From Roseomonas sp. (GTDB taxonomy: Bacteria > Pseudomonadota > Alphaproteobacteria > Acetobacterales > Acetobacteraceae), in NCBI GenBank assembly GCA_020249265.1, contig JADCGA010000019.1:124001-188000 (forward strand): a DNA stretch of 64,000 bases, read 5' to 3'. The notes under the pieces are model-generated. The model saw only the letters and a list, made by a program, of their open reading frames with translations, was not told where the DNA came from and made no database searches. This document shows, piece after piece, positions 16,938 through 25,352 of this stretch. The position numbers and the translations under genes are program-made. How positions within the stretch are numbered: position 1 is the first letter of the stretch; each line of letters begins with the position of its first letter.

Positions 16938-17783
16938 CTACCAAACCAACTTGGCGGGAAGCAGATTCTGCCCGCGCCGCGCCCGTTCCGCCGGGGGCAA
17001 GACATCACAGGAAGGCCAAAGGCCGCTGCCAAGCGCCGCCGCATAGCCTTCCGGCAGGCCCGCCGCGCGCATGGCCGCTGCTGCCGCCGCATGGTCATAC
17101 TGCAAGGGCAGGGTTTCAACGCTAATGCCCGCTTCGCCCGGCGTCAGCAGCGCAAACCAGATGCGCGGCGTACCATCATCGGCGGGCATGCCAATCGCGC
17201 CCGCATTGATCCAAACCCCCGGCCCGACCTGGCGGACAAAGGGGATGCCGCAATGGCCCGCAATCACGCCATCGCATCCGGTGGCCGCGATTTCATCTGC
17301 CAAATCCTTGTGCTCAGCCGAAGCGAAAATGAAACGGCTGATATCGCGCACACCACCATGCAGCACAGTGAGCTTTCGCCCATCCGACAGGCGGATAATC
17401 AGCCGATATGGCAAGCCCGCCATCCAGGCGCGATGCGCTGCCGTCACTTGGCGGTTGGCATGGGCATACCAGGCACGCGATAGCAGATCGCACGCCGTGC
17501 CTTCTTCAAAGCCGCAGCCGCAATCAAGCGCGCCGGCGGTCAGATTTTCCTCGCAATTGCCGGCAATCACCCAAATGCCGCTCGCCATGATCAGGTCGCA
17601 GCAGGCGGCTGCATCGGCGCCATAGGCAACAACATCGCCGGTGCAGATCACCCTTTGCGATGGAATGTTGCGCCGCGCCGCTTCGGCCAGAATCGCTTGC
17701 GTCGCCTGCAAATTCGAATAGGGGCCGCCGAAGACCAGCAGCGGGCCATCCGCCACAAGCTCCATCACGCGTTCTTCAGACAT
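16938..17783 (-). CDS. Calcineurin-like phosphoesterase-fold protein with altered metal ligands
   Basis: It encodes 281 residues. The fold is recognisable from GDVVAYG (D50), GNCEEN (N76), LHGG and INAGAIG. The first metal motif, normally D-x-H in a GDxHGN-like context, reads FGGPYSNL (residues 18-25) with no Asp or His. The usual GHTH reads GHCG. A cysteine-rich stretch DCGCGFEEGTAC (residues 87-98) follows GNCEE. Either the metal centre is different or catalysis is changed. It overlaps the transporter ATPase gene by 19 nt and is the last gene of the minus-strand cluster. Confidence 0.8.
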   Translation of the reverse strand: MSEERVMELVADGPLLVFGGPYSNLQATQAILAEAARRNIPSQRVICTGDVVAYGADAAACCDLIMASGIWVIAGNCEENLTAGALDCGCGFEEGTACDLLSRAWYAHANRQVTAAHRAWMAGLPYRLIIRLSDGRKLTVLHGGVRDISRFIFASAEHKDLADEIAATGCDGVIAGHCGIPFVRQVGPGVWINAGAIGMPADDGTPRIWFALLTPGEAGISVETLPLQYDHAAAAAAMRAAGLPEGYAAALGSGLWPSCDVLPPAERARRGQNLLPAKLVW

Positions 17784-18412
17784 CCATCCTCCAGGCAAAG
17801 CAATCGGTCGGCAAAGCGCGCGGCCAGGTCATGTTGATGCAACGATACCAGCACCGCGAGACCATGCCGTCGCGCAAGGTCCTGCAATAGGCTCAGCACG
17901 CCCTCCGCCAGCGCGGGGTCCAGGCTTGCCACGGGTTCATCCGCCAAAAGAATATGGGATTGCTGGTGCAGTGCGCGGGCAATGGCGACACGCTGGCGTT
18001 GCCCGCCGGAAAGCCGATCCGCCCGCCGCCCCCCAAGCCCAGCCAGGCCGACGCGCGCCAGGCTTGCCTCCGCCAGGGCCATTTCTGCCCTAGGCCAAAG
18101 CCGCAGCGCTGCGCGCCAGAAACCCATGCGCCCCAGCCCGCCCACCAACACATTATCCCGCGCGGTCAGGCGGTTTGCCAGCGCGTGTTGCTGAAACACC
18201 AGCGCGGGCTGGCCTTGCGCAATGATCTCTCCATTTGAAGCCAGCAAGCCGGCAATGGCGCGCAGCAGCGTGGTCTTGCCCGCACCTGAAGGGCCGATCA
18301 GCGCCACCATCTCCCCTGCCGCAACCTCAAGTGAAATGCCGCGCAGCACCTCGCGCCCGCCAAGCGTGGCACCAAGCCCCTGCACCACCAGCCCTGGATT
18401 GGCGCGCAGCAT
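17765..18412 (-). CDS. phnC: PhnC-type ABC transporter ATP-binding protein
   Basis: It encodes 215 residues from ATG 18412, which overlaps the phnE stop (TGATG). Walker A is GPSGAGKTT, the ABC signature is LSGGQRQRVAIARAL, Walker B is ILLADEPVASLD and the H-loop is SLHQH. It powers import of an oxyanion or phosphonate through PhnE. The closest families are phosphonate and phosphite importers, plus a branch tied to selenate by genome context. The substrate is therefore open. The long frame to 18736 is antisense overlap with phnE. Confidence 0.88.
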   Translation of the reverse strand: MLRANPGLVVQGLGATLGGREVLRGISLEVAAGEMVALIGPSGAGKTTLLRAIAGLLASNGEIIAQGQPALVFQQHALANRLTARDNVLVGGLGRMGFWRAALRLWPRAEMALAEASLARVGLAGLGGRRADRLSGGQRQRVAIARALHQQSHILLADEPVASLDPALAEGVLSLLQDLARRHGLAVLVSLHQHDLAARFADRLLCLEDGCLKNA

Positions 18413-19158
18413 CAGAGCAACCTGGCCCGGAGCGCAGCCGAAAGCCTGTCCGCCGCCAGCGTCATCGCCACAATCAGCGCCAGAATCGCCAGCACACGAT
18501 TGAAATCCAGCAAATCCACCGCGTTTTTCAGCTCCTGCCCAATGCCGCCAGCGCCCACCAGGCCAAGCACGGTGGAAGCGCGGATATTGAATTCCCAGAC
18601 ATACAGCGCCGCCGAGGCCGTTTGTGGAAATGTTTCTGGCAGCAATATCACGGCGGCTGCCTGGGCACGGCCGGCGCCGGCGCTGCGCGCGGCTTCCATG
18701 GGGGCGGGATCGGCTGCCTCCAGCGCTTCCGACCACAGCTTGCCCAAGGAACCGGCGGAATGCAGCGCCACACCCAACATGCCGGCAAAGGGGCCAAGCC
18801 CCACGGCGGCGACAAAAATCAGCGCAAAGACAAAGCCATCAATACCGCGCAAGGCATCAAGCAAGGTGCGGATCGGGTGATAAAGCGCAGGGTAGGGATT
18901 GGCGGGCCTGGCCGCCAGCAGCGCCAAGGGCAGCGCCAAGACCGCCGCCAGAGTGGTGCCCAAGGTCGCGAGGGCGAGGGTTTCCGCAGAACGTGCCGCA
19001 AGATCACCAAAGCCCGAAAAATCCGGCGGAAAGCCGCCCGCGATCCAACCGGCAAGGCGCGGCAGGCCGGCCCAAAGCCGACCAAGATCGGGCTGCACCA
19101 CCCAGATGCAGGCCGCCTGAACCGCAATGAACCCAATGATCCAGTTAGCGCGCCGCAT
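18412..19158 (-). CDS. phnE: PhnE-type ABC transporter permease
   Basis: It encodes 248 residues with about six membrane helices. The ABC permease EAA loop is visible around LPETFPQTASAALYVWE followed by the conserved GLVGAGGIGQEL near residue 205. It starts with ATG overlapping the phnD stop codon, and its own stop overlaps phnC, so the three are tightly coupled. It forms the membrane channel of the PhnCDE-type importer. Confidence 0.9.
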   Translation of the reverse strand: MRRANWIIGFIAVQAACIWVVQPDLGRLWAGLPRLAGWIAGGFPPDFSGFGDLAARSAETLALATLGTTLAAVLALPLALLAARPANPYPALYHPIRTLLDALRGIDGFVFALIFVAAVGLGPFAGMLGVALHSAGSLGKLWSEALEAADPAPMEAARSAGAGRAQAAAVILLPETFPQTASAALYVWEFNIRASTVLGLVGAGGIGQELKNAVDLLDFNRVLAILALIVAMTLAADRLSAALRARLL

Positions 19159-20012
19159 CAGGTGACGGAAAGCCGCCCAAGCGCGCGGCCTGCGGCTTCG
19201 ATCGGTGCATAGGTTTCCGGCGTGGCTGCCACCCAGCCGGTGTAATTGGGCGGCATGACTTGAAGCGCCTGTGCTTCCGTGATGGCAAGCGCCGCCTGAG
19301 CGATCCCGGCCCTGAGGCCAGGGTCAACATCACGCCGCACGGCCAGGGCATCATTCGGCAGCGGGTCACTTCGCCACATTACCTTCACCTGATCCTGCCT
19401 GATGCGTCCGGCGGCGATCATGGCGGCCAGGTTGCGGTCGAAATCCGTCGCCAGATCCACCTGGCCCGAGGCGACAGAAATCACATTCGCCGCATGGCTT
19501 GCCCCATCGCGGTATCGGAAGAAGCTGCGCGGGTCCATGCCACGCGTCATGAACCAATGATGCGGGATCAGCCATCCGCTGGTGGAACCGGCATCGGCGA
19601 ATGAAATGCTGCGCCCCTGCGCATCTTCCGGAAAGCGAGTGATCGGCAGATCAGGCCGCGCAATGATGATGGCATGATAGGTGGGCCAACCCTGATAGAG
19701 CACGGTCGCCAAGGGTTCTGCCCCGGCGCGCGCGCGCGCCAACACAAAGCCCCAAGGCCCCATCCAGGCGCAATCCGCCTGCCCGCTGCCCAGCGCCACC
19801 GCAATGCCGGCCCAATCGGTGGTCACGGCAAGTTCATGCGGGCGGCCAAGCGCCTGGGCCAAATGGGCGAAAAACGGCGCAAAGGCGCGGCGCGTATCGC
19901 CTGCCGTCGGCTGAAAAGGGCCAACCGCAAAGCGCAAGGGGCTTGTTAGTGCCAGGGAAGGCGCGGCCAGCGCGACCAGAGGCAGCGCCACCAGGGAACG
20001 ACGTTTCATCAT
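19158..20012 (-). CDS. phnD: PhnD-type periplasmic substrate-binding protein
   Basis: It encodes 284 residues. The start is MMKRRSL at 20012 (AGGAAG about 10 nt upstream), with a signal peptide to about residue 20. The mature part has the family pattern: RFAVGPFQPT, FAHLAQALG, DWAGIAVALGSGQADCAWMGPWG, and SFADAGSTSGWLIP, where the oxyanion-binding Ser/Thr residues lie. Known relatives bind phosphonates, phosphite or possibly selenate. It lies 14 bp after a radical SAM gene. Confidence 0.88.
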   Translation of the reverse strand: MMKRRSLVALPLVALAAPSLALTSPLRFAVGPFQPTAGDTRRAFAPFFAHLAQALGRPHELAVTTDWAGIAVALGSGQADCAWMGPWGFVLARARAGAEPLATVLYQGWPTYHAIIIARPDLPITRFPEDAQGRSISFADAGSTSGWLIPHHWFMTRGMDPRSFFRYRDGASHAANVISVASGQVDLATDFDRNLAAMIAAGRIRQDQVKVMWRSDPLPNDALAVRRDVDPGLRAGIAQAALAITEAQALQVMPPNYTGWVAATPETYAPIEAAGRALGRLSVT

Positions 20013-20026
20013 GGGATGTTTGCTTC

Positions 20027-20983
20027 CTATCGTGAGCAGGCCGCACCGCCGAGTACGCAAAAGCGCGCGCAATGGGGATGGTTCAAGGCAACCGGCTGCG
20101 CTGCCTCGGCCAAGGTGGTGCCGAGTTCAAACTGGGCATCATAGGGCAGCAACGTGCAGGCAATCACGGATGGATTTTCCGCCCCCTTGCGCTTCACCAC
20201 CATGCGCGAAGACGCGCACATCACGCTATTGGGCGATTTATGCAGAATGCCCCAGCAGGCTTCGGTGATTTCCGGCACCTCCGCCCTTTCGTCCATTTCA
20301 GGAAACAGCATCAGCGCAACAGGATCCGAAGCATCCACGGGAATGCCATGCTCGGCGAAAAGCGCGGCATAGCCTTGACGCATGGCAGCTTCCTGGCCCT
20401 GCCCGAAGCCAAGCCGACCGGCGACATGCACGGCGAAGCCTTCACTTACCAGCCAGCGAAGCCCCTCAAGCGTTTTGGCGAAACTGCCCGCGCCGCGTTC
20501 CATGTCGTGAAAACTTGGCGCGTAGTGATCAAGGCTGACCCGCATGATCAGGCGATCCGTGCCAAAGCGGTCCCGCAGGCGGAGCAGCCCATCAGCATAG
20601 CGGCGCATGGGCTGCATGGCATTGGTCAGGACCAGGGCGGAAAGCCCGGGCCGCGCGAGTGTGTCCGCCAGCATCTCAAGCAAGCCCGGATTCATGAAAG
20701 GCTCGCCGCCTGTAAAGCCAATCTGTTCCAGCGGTTCGCCAAGGGAAGCGGCCTCATTCAGGTAGGCCGCCATTTCGTTGGGGGAGATGTAGACAAGCGC
20801 GTCGTTGCGCGGGCTGCTTTCGATATAGCAATTGGCGCAGGTGATGTTGCACAGCGTCCCGGTATTGATCCAAAGCGTTTGCAGGCCCTTGAGCGCGACG
20901 GTGGCGCGGCGTTCGCCCTTGGCGGTCACGAAAGGATCCTGGAATTTGGCCAGGCTGCGGGGCGGAAGGCTGATGACGGACAA
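20027..20983 (-). CDS. Radical SAM enzyme with C-terminal cysteines
   Basis: It encodes 318 residues if translation starts at TTG 20983, which has a perfect AAAGGAGG 7 nt upstream; a GTG 27 nt earlier would place that site inside the gene. The [4Fe-4S]/SAM motif is C45-x3-C49-x2-C52 (LCNITCANC), followed by TGGEPFMNPG. C-terminal cysteines (CWG, CASS, CTLL, HCARFC, AACS) could bind a second cluster. It sits between a glycosyltransferase and phnD, which suggests chemistry on the imported compound. The exact family is not recognised; it is not a clear ArsS. Confidence 0.85.
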   Translation of the reverse strand: MSVISLPPRSLAKFQDPFVTAKGERRATVALKGLQTLWINTGTLCNITCANCYIESSPRNDALVYISPNEMAAYLNEAASLGEPLEQIGFTGGEPFMNPGLLEMLADTLARPGLSALVLTNAMQPMRRYADGLLRLRDRFGTDRLIMRVSLDHYAPSFHDMERGAGSFAKTLEGLRWLVSEGFAVHVAGRLGFGQGQEAAMRQGYAALFAEHGIPVDASDPVALMLFPEMDERAEVPEITEACWGILHKSPNSVMCASSRMVVKRKGAENPSVIACTLLPYDAQFELGTTLAEAAQPVALNHPHCARFCVLGGAACSR

Positions 20984-21045
20984 GAGTTTCCTCCTTTCGA
21001 GGATAGGCACTGCGCCTGGATTCTACGCCCTAGGCCGCCTTCAGG

Positions 21046-21783
21046 TTACGGCTCAAGCCTGGAATTCGCTTGGGTGGTTTGTGGGGTGGGGCGCGCCAGC
21101 GCCTCCACCGCGATCACCCAAAGGATTTTCCACCCCGCCCTGATCGTGCCCATCAGGGTTCCCGATATCTTGGAATGGCCAATGCGGCGCCGATAACCCA
21201 CCGGCACTTCCCGCACACAAAGGCCAAGGCGTGCGGCGCGCACCTGCATTTCAACGGTCCAGCCCCAGGTTTCATCGCGCATCTGAAGCCGATCAAGCGC
21301 GTCTCGGCGGATCACCCGAAACGGGCCGAGATCCGTGTAGCTTATGCCCCAAATTATGCGGATCAGCCGGCAAGCCAGGGCATTGCCGAAGCGCTGCTGC
21401 GGCGTCAGCGCGCCGGGTTCCACATCAAGGCGGCGCGCACCAATCACCATATCAGCACCGTCTTCGATGATGGGCGCCAGCAGCCGTGGCAAATCCTCTG
21501 GCCTGTCTGAGGCATCGGCATCCATGAATAACACCGTATCCACGGCGGGCGACAGCGCGGCGATGCCGGCAAGGCAGGCCTGGCCATAACCTCGGCGGGG
21601 TTCGGACACCACGCGCGCCCCCATGCGCTCGGCGATGGCCGGTGTGCCATCGGTGCTGGCGGTATCCACCACAACCACCTGAGCTACCTGCGGCAGGATG
21701 GCGCTGAGAACCTTGGGCAGGGCCGCGGCTTCATTCCGGGTTGGGATGATGACGCCGATGATGGGTGGGGCCGTGGGCTTCAT
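21046..21783 (-). CDS. Family 2 glycosyltransferase (dolichyl-phosphate mannosyltransferase-like)
   Basis: It encodes 245 residues from ATG 21783, overlapping the upstream gene stop (ATGA). GT-A motifs are VIIPTRNEAAALPKVL, VVDTASTDGT and the DxD-bearing FMDADASDRPEDL. QQRFGNALACRLIRIIWG and LGPFRVIRRDAL are typical of polyprenyl-phosphate glycosyl transferases, but no C-terminal membrane anchor pair is evident. It probably makes a polyprenyl-phosphate sugar, perhaps for the adjacent GT87-like enzyme. Confidence 0.88.
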   Translation of the reverse strand: MKPTAPPIIGVIIPTRNEAAALPKVLSAILPQVAQVVVVDTASTDGTPAIAERMGARVVSEPRRGYGQACLAGIAALSPAVDTVLFMDADASDRPEDLPRLLAPIIEDGADMVIGARRLDVEPGALTPQQRFGNALACRLIRIIWGISYTDLGPFRVIRRDALDRLQMRDETWGWTVEMQVRAARLGLCVREVPVGYRRRIGHSKISGTLMGTIRAGWKILWVIAVEALARPTPQTTQANSRLEP

Positions 21784-23123
21784 GGGCTTGTCCGCCGCCG
21801 GATCAGGTTGAAGCCAAGCATCAGCACCACCCCCGCAAGATGAATGGTCGCGATGCCTTGCGCAAAAACCGGGCGCAGCACGGGGCCGGTGAAGGCAAAG
21901 AAAAGGTAATAAAGTGGCAATAAGGCCGCCGGCAACAGCAGGGCCCGGCAGAACAAGGCCGCGGCAAAGGGCAGGAAACACACCGCATACCAGGGAAATT
22001 GCGCCGGTGAGAAGTAAAAGGTCACCGCCGCAATCACCAGCACACCGCGCAAAAGCGCCCCGGCATCAGTGGGCGCGCGCCAAGCCATGGCAAGGGCAAT
22101 GGCGCCGCCCGCGAGGCCCAGCAGCGGGCGCAGTATCGCGCCGGAGTTTTCACCGAGGATCGCCTCGGCCCAAGCCATGGGCGCGTTATTGACGGACCAG
22201 AAGCGCGCATAGGCATTCAACCCGGCATCAGCTGCGGCGATTGTCGCGAGCAAAGGCGCCAGAACAAGCAATGTGGTCACGCCAAACGCGACCAAGGCGC
22301 CAAGCCAGGCGTTGCCTGGCAGCCAGCGGCCCAAAAGCGGCGCCAGCAGCACGGGCCAAAGCTTCACGCCGGCGGCCAGGCCAAGCAAGACCCCAACGGC
22401 AATGCCCTTGCCGCGCAGCGTGCAAAGCACCGCCCCCAGAAGAAGCGGCGGCAAAAGCGCATCCACATGCGCTGCATTGGTCAGCACCAGGGGCAGCAGC
22501 GGGCAGCACCACCAGATGGCGACCCGCATGATGGGAAGCCCCGCTTGGCGCAGTAGGGCAGCCATCAGCGGCAAGTTGATTAGCTCGGCGCCCAGGATCA
22601 CCAGCCGAAGGCCCGTGACATCCCAAGGCATGATCCAATGCGCCAGCAGAAAGACGGCCTGGGCCGTGGCGGGATAGATGCTGCGGAGTTCGGTAAAGGG
22701 CAACTTTTCGAGCATCGCCGCCCCCGCTGCGCCAAGTTCGGGCGGCGAACCGGCTGCAGGGGGCGCAGCCCAGGGCGAAATCCCATGCGCGGCCAAAGCG
22801 CCATCCCAAAGATAGCGCAGCGCATCCGTGTCCATTACCGGCGACGTGGTGAGCCAGGGCAGACGCATGGCGAGCCCAAAAGCAAAAACCCCGAACAGCA
22901 CCAAAGGGCGCATGGGCAGGCGTTCAAGCGGGCCAAGTGCGGCAAACCAGGCGGCCCCGCCAAGCAGGGCAAGCGCTGCGTAGATGGATATCAGCAAGGG
23001 CGGCGCGGTGGTTTCATCGGTGAGCGCGGGCGCAAGGGCAAGCATGCCCAATTGCGTCAGCGCGATGATCGCCGCTGAGATGGCCAATAGCGCCACCCTG
23101 CGCGGCGCCAATTCACCGCCCAT
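21780..23123 (-). CDS. Integral-membrane glycosyltransferase (GT87/mannosyltransferase-like)
   Basis: It encodes 447 residues from ATG 23123; longer frames would run through the divergent rhodanese gene. About eleven hydrophobic helices are visible. An acidic motif in the first periplasmic loop (SPVMDTDALRYLWDGALAAHG) has the Asp pair typical of GT-C polyprenyl-phosphate-sugar-dependent transferases. It is translationally coupled to the GT2 gene. Together they would transfer a sugar to a lipid or small molecule outside the cytoplasm. Confidence 0.82.
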   Translation of the reverse strand: MGGELAPRRVALLAISAAIIALTQLGMLALAPALTDETTAPPLLISIYAALALLGGAAWFAALGPLERLPMRPLVLFGVFAFGLAMRLPWLTTSPVMDTDALRYLWDGALAAHGISPWAAPPAAGSPPELGAAGAAMLEKLPFTELRSIYPATAQAVFLLAHWIMPWDVTGLRLVILGAELINLPLMAALLRQAGLPIMRVAIWWCCPLLPLVLTNAAHVDALLPPLLLGAVLCTLRGKGIAVGVLLGLAAGVKLWPVLLAPLLGRWLPGNAWLGALVAFGVTTLLVLAPLLATIAAADAGLNAYARFWSVNNAPMAWAEAILGENSGAILRPLLGLAGGAIALAMAWRAPTDAGALLRGVLVIAAVTFYFSPAQFPWYAVCFLPFAAALFCRALLLPAALLPLYYLFFAFTGPVLRPVFAQGIATIHLAGVVLMLGFNLIRRRTSP

Positions 23124-23187
23124 GCGCGTAACCCGAAGCGTGGTTGCGACGAAAACATTGAGCCGCGACCAAAGCCGGGATATCGGA

Positions 23188-23769
23188 ATGGAAATGCCAA
23201 AACCCCTGCTGCGACGTCGCCGCCTTGTTGTGGGCCTGGTGGGTGCCACCATCCTGGGCGGCGCCGGCATGGCCATGGCCTGGCCTTGGCGGCGCGGCCT
23301 GCCCGATCCCACCGATCCGCGCACCACGCTGCAAGCGGTGGAAGAAGCCATTGCGCGGCTTTTGCCGGAACCGGAGATTTCCACGGCAAGCTTGGCAGCG
23401 CGTTTGGCCGCCGGGGAGCGGATTGTGCTTTTCGACACGCGCGAGGCTGATGAATACGCGCAAAGCCACCTTCCGGGCGCGCTGCGCCTTGCACCAGATG
23501 CAACCGCCAGCGCGATATTGGCCCAATACCATGCGTTGATGGCTGATGCGACGGTGGTTGTTTATTGTTCGGTCGGGTGGCGTTCGGGTCTGGTGGTGCA
23601 GGCCCTCCGGCGTGCGGCGCAGGAGGCGCCGGCCAAGGCGATCTTCAATTTGCGTGGCGGTATCTTCCGCTGGCATGCTGAAGGGCGCCCCTTGGCATTC
23701 GGGCATGGCGCTTCGGGCGTGCATCCCTTCAGCCGTGACTGGGGGCAATTGCTCAAGCGTCTTGGTTAG
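23188..23769 (+). CDS. Rhodanese-domain sulfurtransferase, membrane-anchored or exported
   Basis: It encodes 193 residues from ATG 23188 (an ATG 6 nt later is also possible). Residues about 8-27 form an N-terminal hydrophobic segment with an arginine-rich start (RRRRLVVGLVGATILGG). The rhodanese domain covers about 60-185: LFDTREADEYAQSHLPGA and the active-site loop CSVGWRSG with C127. It is the only plus-strand gene in this cluster and divergent from the GT87-like gene, so it may share its regulatory region. Its role could be handling sulfur or selenium. Confidence 0.87.
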   Translation: MEMPKPLLRRRRLVVGLVGATILGGAGMAMAWPWRRGLPDPTDPRTTLQAVEEAIARLLPEPEISTASLAARLAAGERIVLFDTREADEYAQSHLPGALRLAPDATASAILAQYHALMADATVVVYCSVGWRSGLVVQALRRAAQEAPAKAIFNLRGGIFRWHAEGRPLAFGHGASGVHPFSRDWGQLLKRLG

Positions 23770-23823
23770 CGTGGCGTCATGAAAAATTTCTGGTGATGGC
23801 GCAGTACGCGCTTGGCGCATTGG

Positions 23824-24618
23824 TCAGGAACCCGCCGGCGCATTGTTCAAGGCCCAATCATAGGCATCCTCGGCAATGCTGGTGCGACCGGCAAGGCGCT
23901 GGCTGAGTGGTGGGGCGGCAAATTGTTTGAAATGTGCAATGACACCGGCCTCATCCCCGCTGAAATCCTCACGAAACCAGGTATAGATTGAAGAAATGCG
24001 CAACCGCCCATCCGGCAGAACGGTGACGCCGCGCGGGTGATTGACATAGGCGGCGGCGGCGGCATTCAACTCGGCTTCCAGTGTTGCGGCGCGCCACACA
24101 CGTGGCAGCAGGTTGGGGCAGCTGATCGAAGCGCAATTGACAGCGTAATGCACGCGCGGATCGCGAAAGAAGGGCCGCATCGTGCCATGTTCGATATCGT
24201 CAAGCGACATGCGCTTGCCTTCCACCGTGACAAGCCGCGTGCGCCAGGGGCCGATATAGCCCTTCGGGTCCAAGGGCACACCTGATGAGCGGATGTCGCG
24301 AATGGAGCGCACCGGGTAGCGTTCCAGCACCACCTTCAAAGTCAGCGCGTTATAGAGATTGGCCCAATAGGCGAAAGCCTCGGGCCGCGCCATGCTGGAA
24401 GGGCTGCGCGTTGCGGCCTCAGCGATCCAGGCATCAAGCGCGCGCATATCCTGGGCCGAGGCCTTCCAGGCCGCATAACGCACGCGCGTGACGCCATCGG
24501 GTGGTTCAATGACATAACGTGCAAGCAGGGCATCAAGGCTGGCATCGGGATTGGCCATGGCGTGACGGATCGGCAGGGCAGCAATGGCAAGCGCACCAAG
24601 CGCGCGACGGGTTGGCAT
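23824..24618 (-). CDS. DUF547 domain protein, exported
   Basis: It encodes 264 residues from ATG 24618, with a perfect AGGAGG just upstream. The N-terminus MPTRRALGALAIAALP is a signal peptide. DUF547 features are AYWANLYNALTLKVVLERYP, DIEHGTMRP, the His-rich DPRVHYAVNCASISCPNL with two Cys, and the C-terminal DWALN. The family resembles thiol-protease/transglutaminase-like folds and has no proven activity. It recurs in arsenic/selenium-associated clusters with TVP38 and glycosyltransferases. It ends 55 bp from the convergent rhodanese gene. Confidence 0.88.
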   Translation of the reverse strand: MPTRRALGALAIAALPIRHAMANPDASLDALLARYVIEPPDGVTRVRYAAWKASAQDMRALDAWIAEAATRSPSSMARPEAFAYWANLYNALTLKVVLERYPVRSIRDIRSSGVPLDPKGYIGPWRTRLVTVEGKRMSLDDIEHGTMRPFFRDPRVHYAVNCASISCPNLLPRVWRAATLEAELNAAAAAYVNHPRGVTVLPDGRLRISSIYTWFREDFSGDEAGVIAHFKQFAAPPLSQRLAGRTSIAEDAYDWALNNAPAGS

Positions 24619-24628
24619 GATAGCCCTC

Positions 24629-25339
24629 CTAGGATTTCGCAAACCGCGCCTTGAGCGGAATGGCCGCGAGTGACAGCACGGCGAGCCCGATCAGCGCGCC
24701 GAGTATTTCAGGCGTCAGCACGGAGCCCACATCAAAATCGCCGCCCTGCGCCAGAACATCGCCAAGCCCGGCGCCGGCCAGGCTGAAAACAGCCGTTCCC
24801 GGCAGAATGCCAATCGCCGTGGTGATGACGTAGATGGGCAGGCGCACGCCCACAAAGGCCGGCACCAGATTGACCAGAAAGAAGGGGAAAAAGGGCACAA
24901 GGCGCAGCACCAGCAGATAGGAAGCTGCATTGCGACGAATACCCTCACCCAAACTGCGCGCTTTCGGACCCAAGCGATCCAGCGCATCCGCGCCGAAAAT
25001 GCGTTGGGCAAACAGGAAGATCAGCGTGGCACCAATGGTTGCGCCAAACACGGTCAAGGCCGTGCCCATGATGGCACCGAACAGAAAGCCACCGGAAAGT
25101 GTGATGAATACCGCGCCCGGCACCGAAAACGCGACCGCCACCACATAAAGCAAGACATAGGCGCAAGCGGCGAGCAGCAGATTAGCCGCGACGAAAGCCG
25201 CCAGCGCTTCCCGATGCCGTGCGAGCGTTTCCAGGGAAAGCTGATCCGAAAGCCCGGTCGCCCGGAGCATGATCAGGATGGCGACAATGCCAAGCGCCAG
25301 CCAAAGCCGCCGGTCATGCAGAAGATTGCTGAACTTCAT
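24629..25339 (-). CDS. TVP38/TMEM64 family (DedA-superfamily) membrane protein
   Basis: It encodes 236 residues with about six hydrophobic segments. The VTT-domain core is visible: FSVPGAVFITLSGGFLFG, then LRLVPFFPFFLVNLVPAFVGV and GILPGTAVFSLAGAGLG. DedA-superfamily members move lipids or carry metalloids (for example selenite uptake by a DedA protein in other bacteria). It lies 10 bp upstream of DUF547 and 13 bp after the flavoprotein gene, so it is in the same operon. Confidence 0.9.
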   Translation of the reverse strand: MKFSNLLHDRRLWLALGIVAILIMLRATGLSDQLSLETLARHREALAAFVAANLLLAACAYVLLYVVAVAFSVPGAVFITLSGGFLFGAIMGTALTVFGATIGATLIFLFAQRIFGADALDRLGPKARSLGEGIRRNAASYLLVLRLVPFFPFFLVNLVPAFVGVRLPIYVITTAIGILPGTAVFSLAGAGLGDVLAQGGDFDVGSVLTPEILGALIGLAVLSLAAIPLKARFAKS

Positions 25340-25352
25340 GCCACTTGCTCCG

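Noticed and set aside
18235..19212. 325-codon plus-strand frame opposite phnE
   Set aside because: Gln/Arg/His-rich antisense translation; the phnCDE genes explain the DNA.
20072..21196. 374-codon plus-strand frame opposite the radical SAM and glycosyltransferase genes
   Set aside because: It is antisense to two well supported genes and has no recognisable motif.
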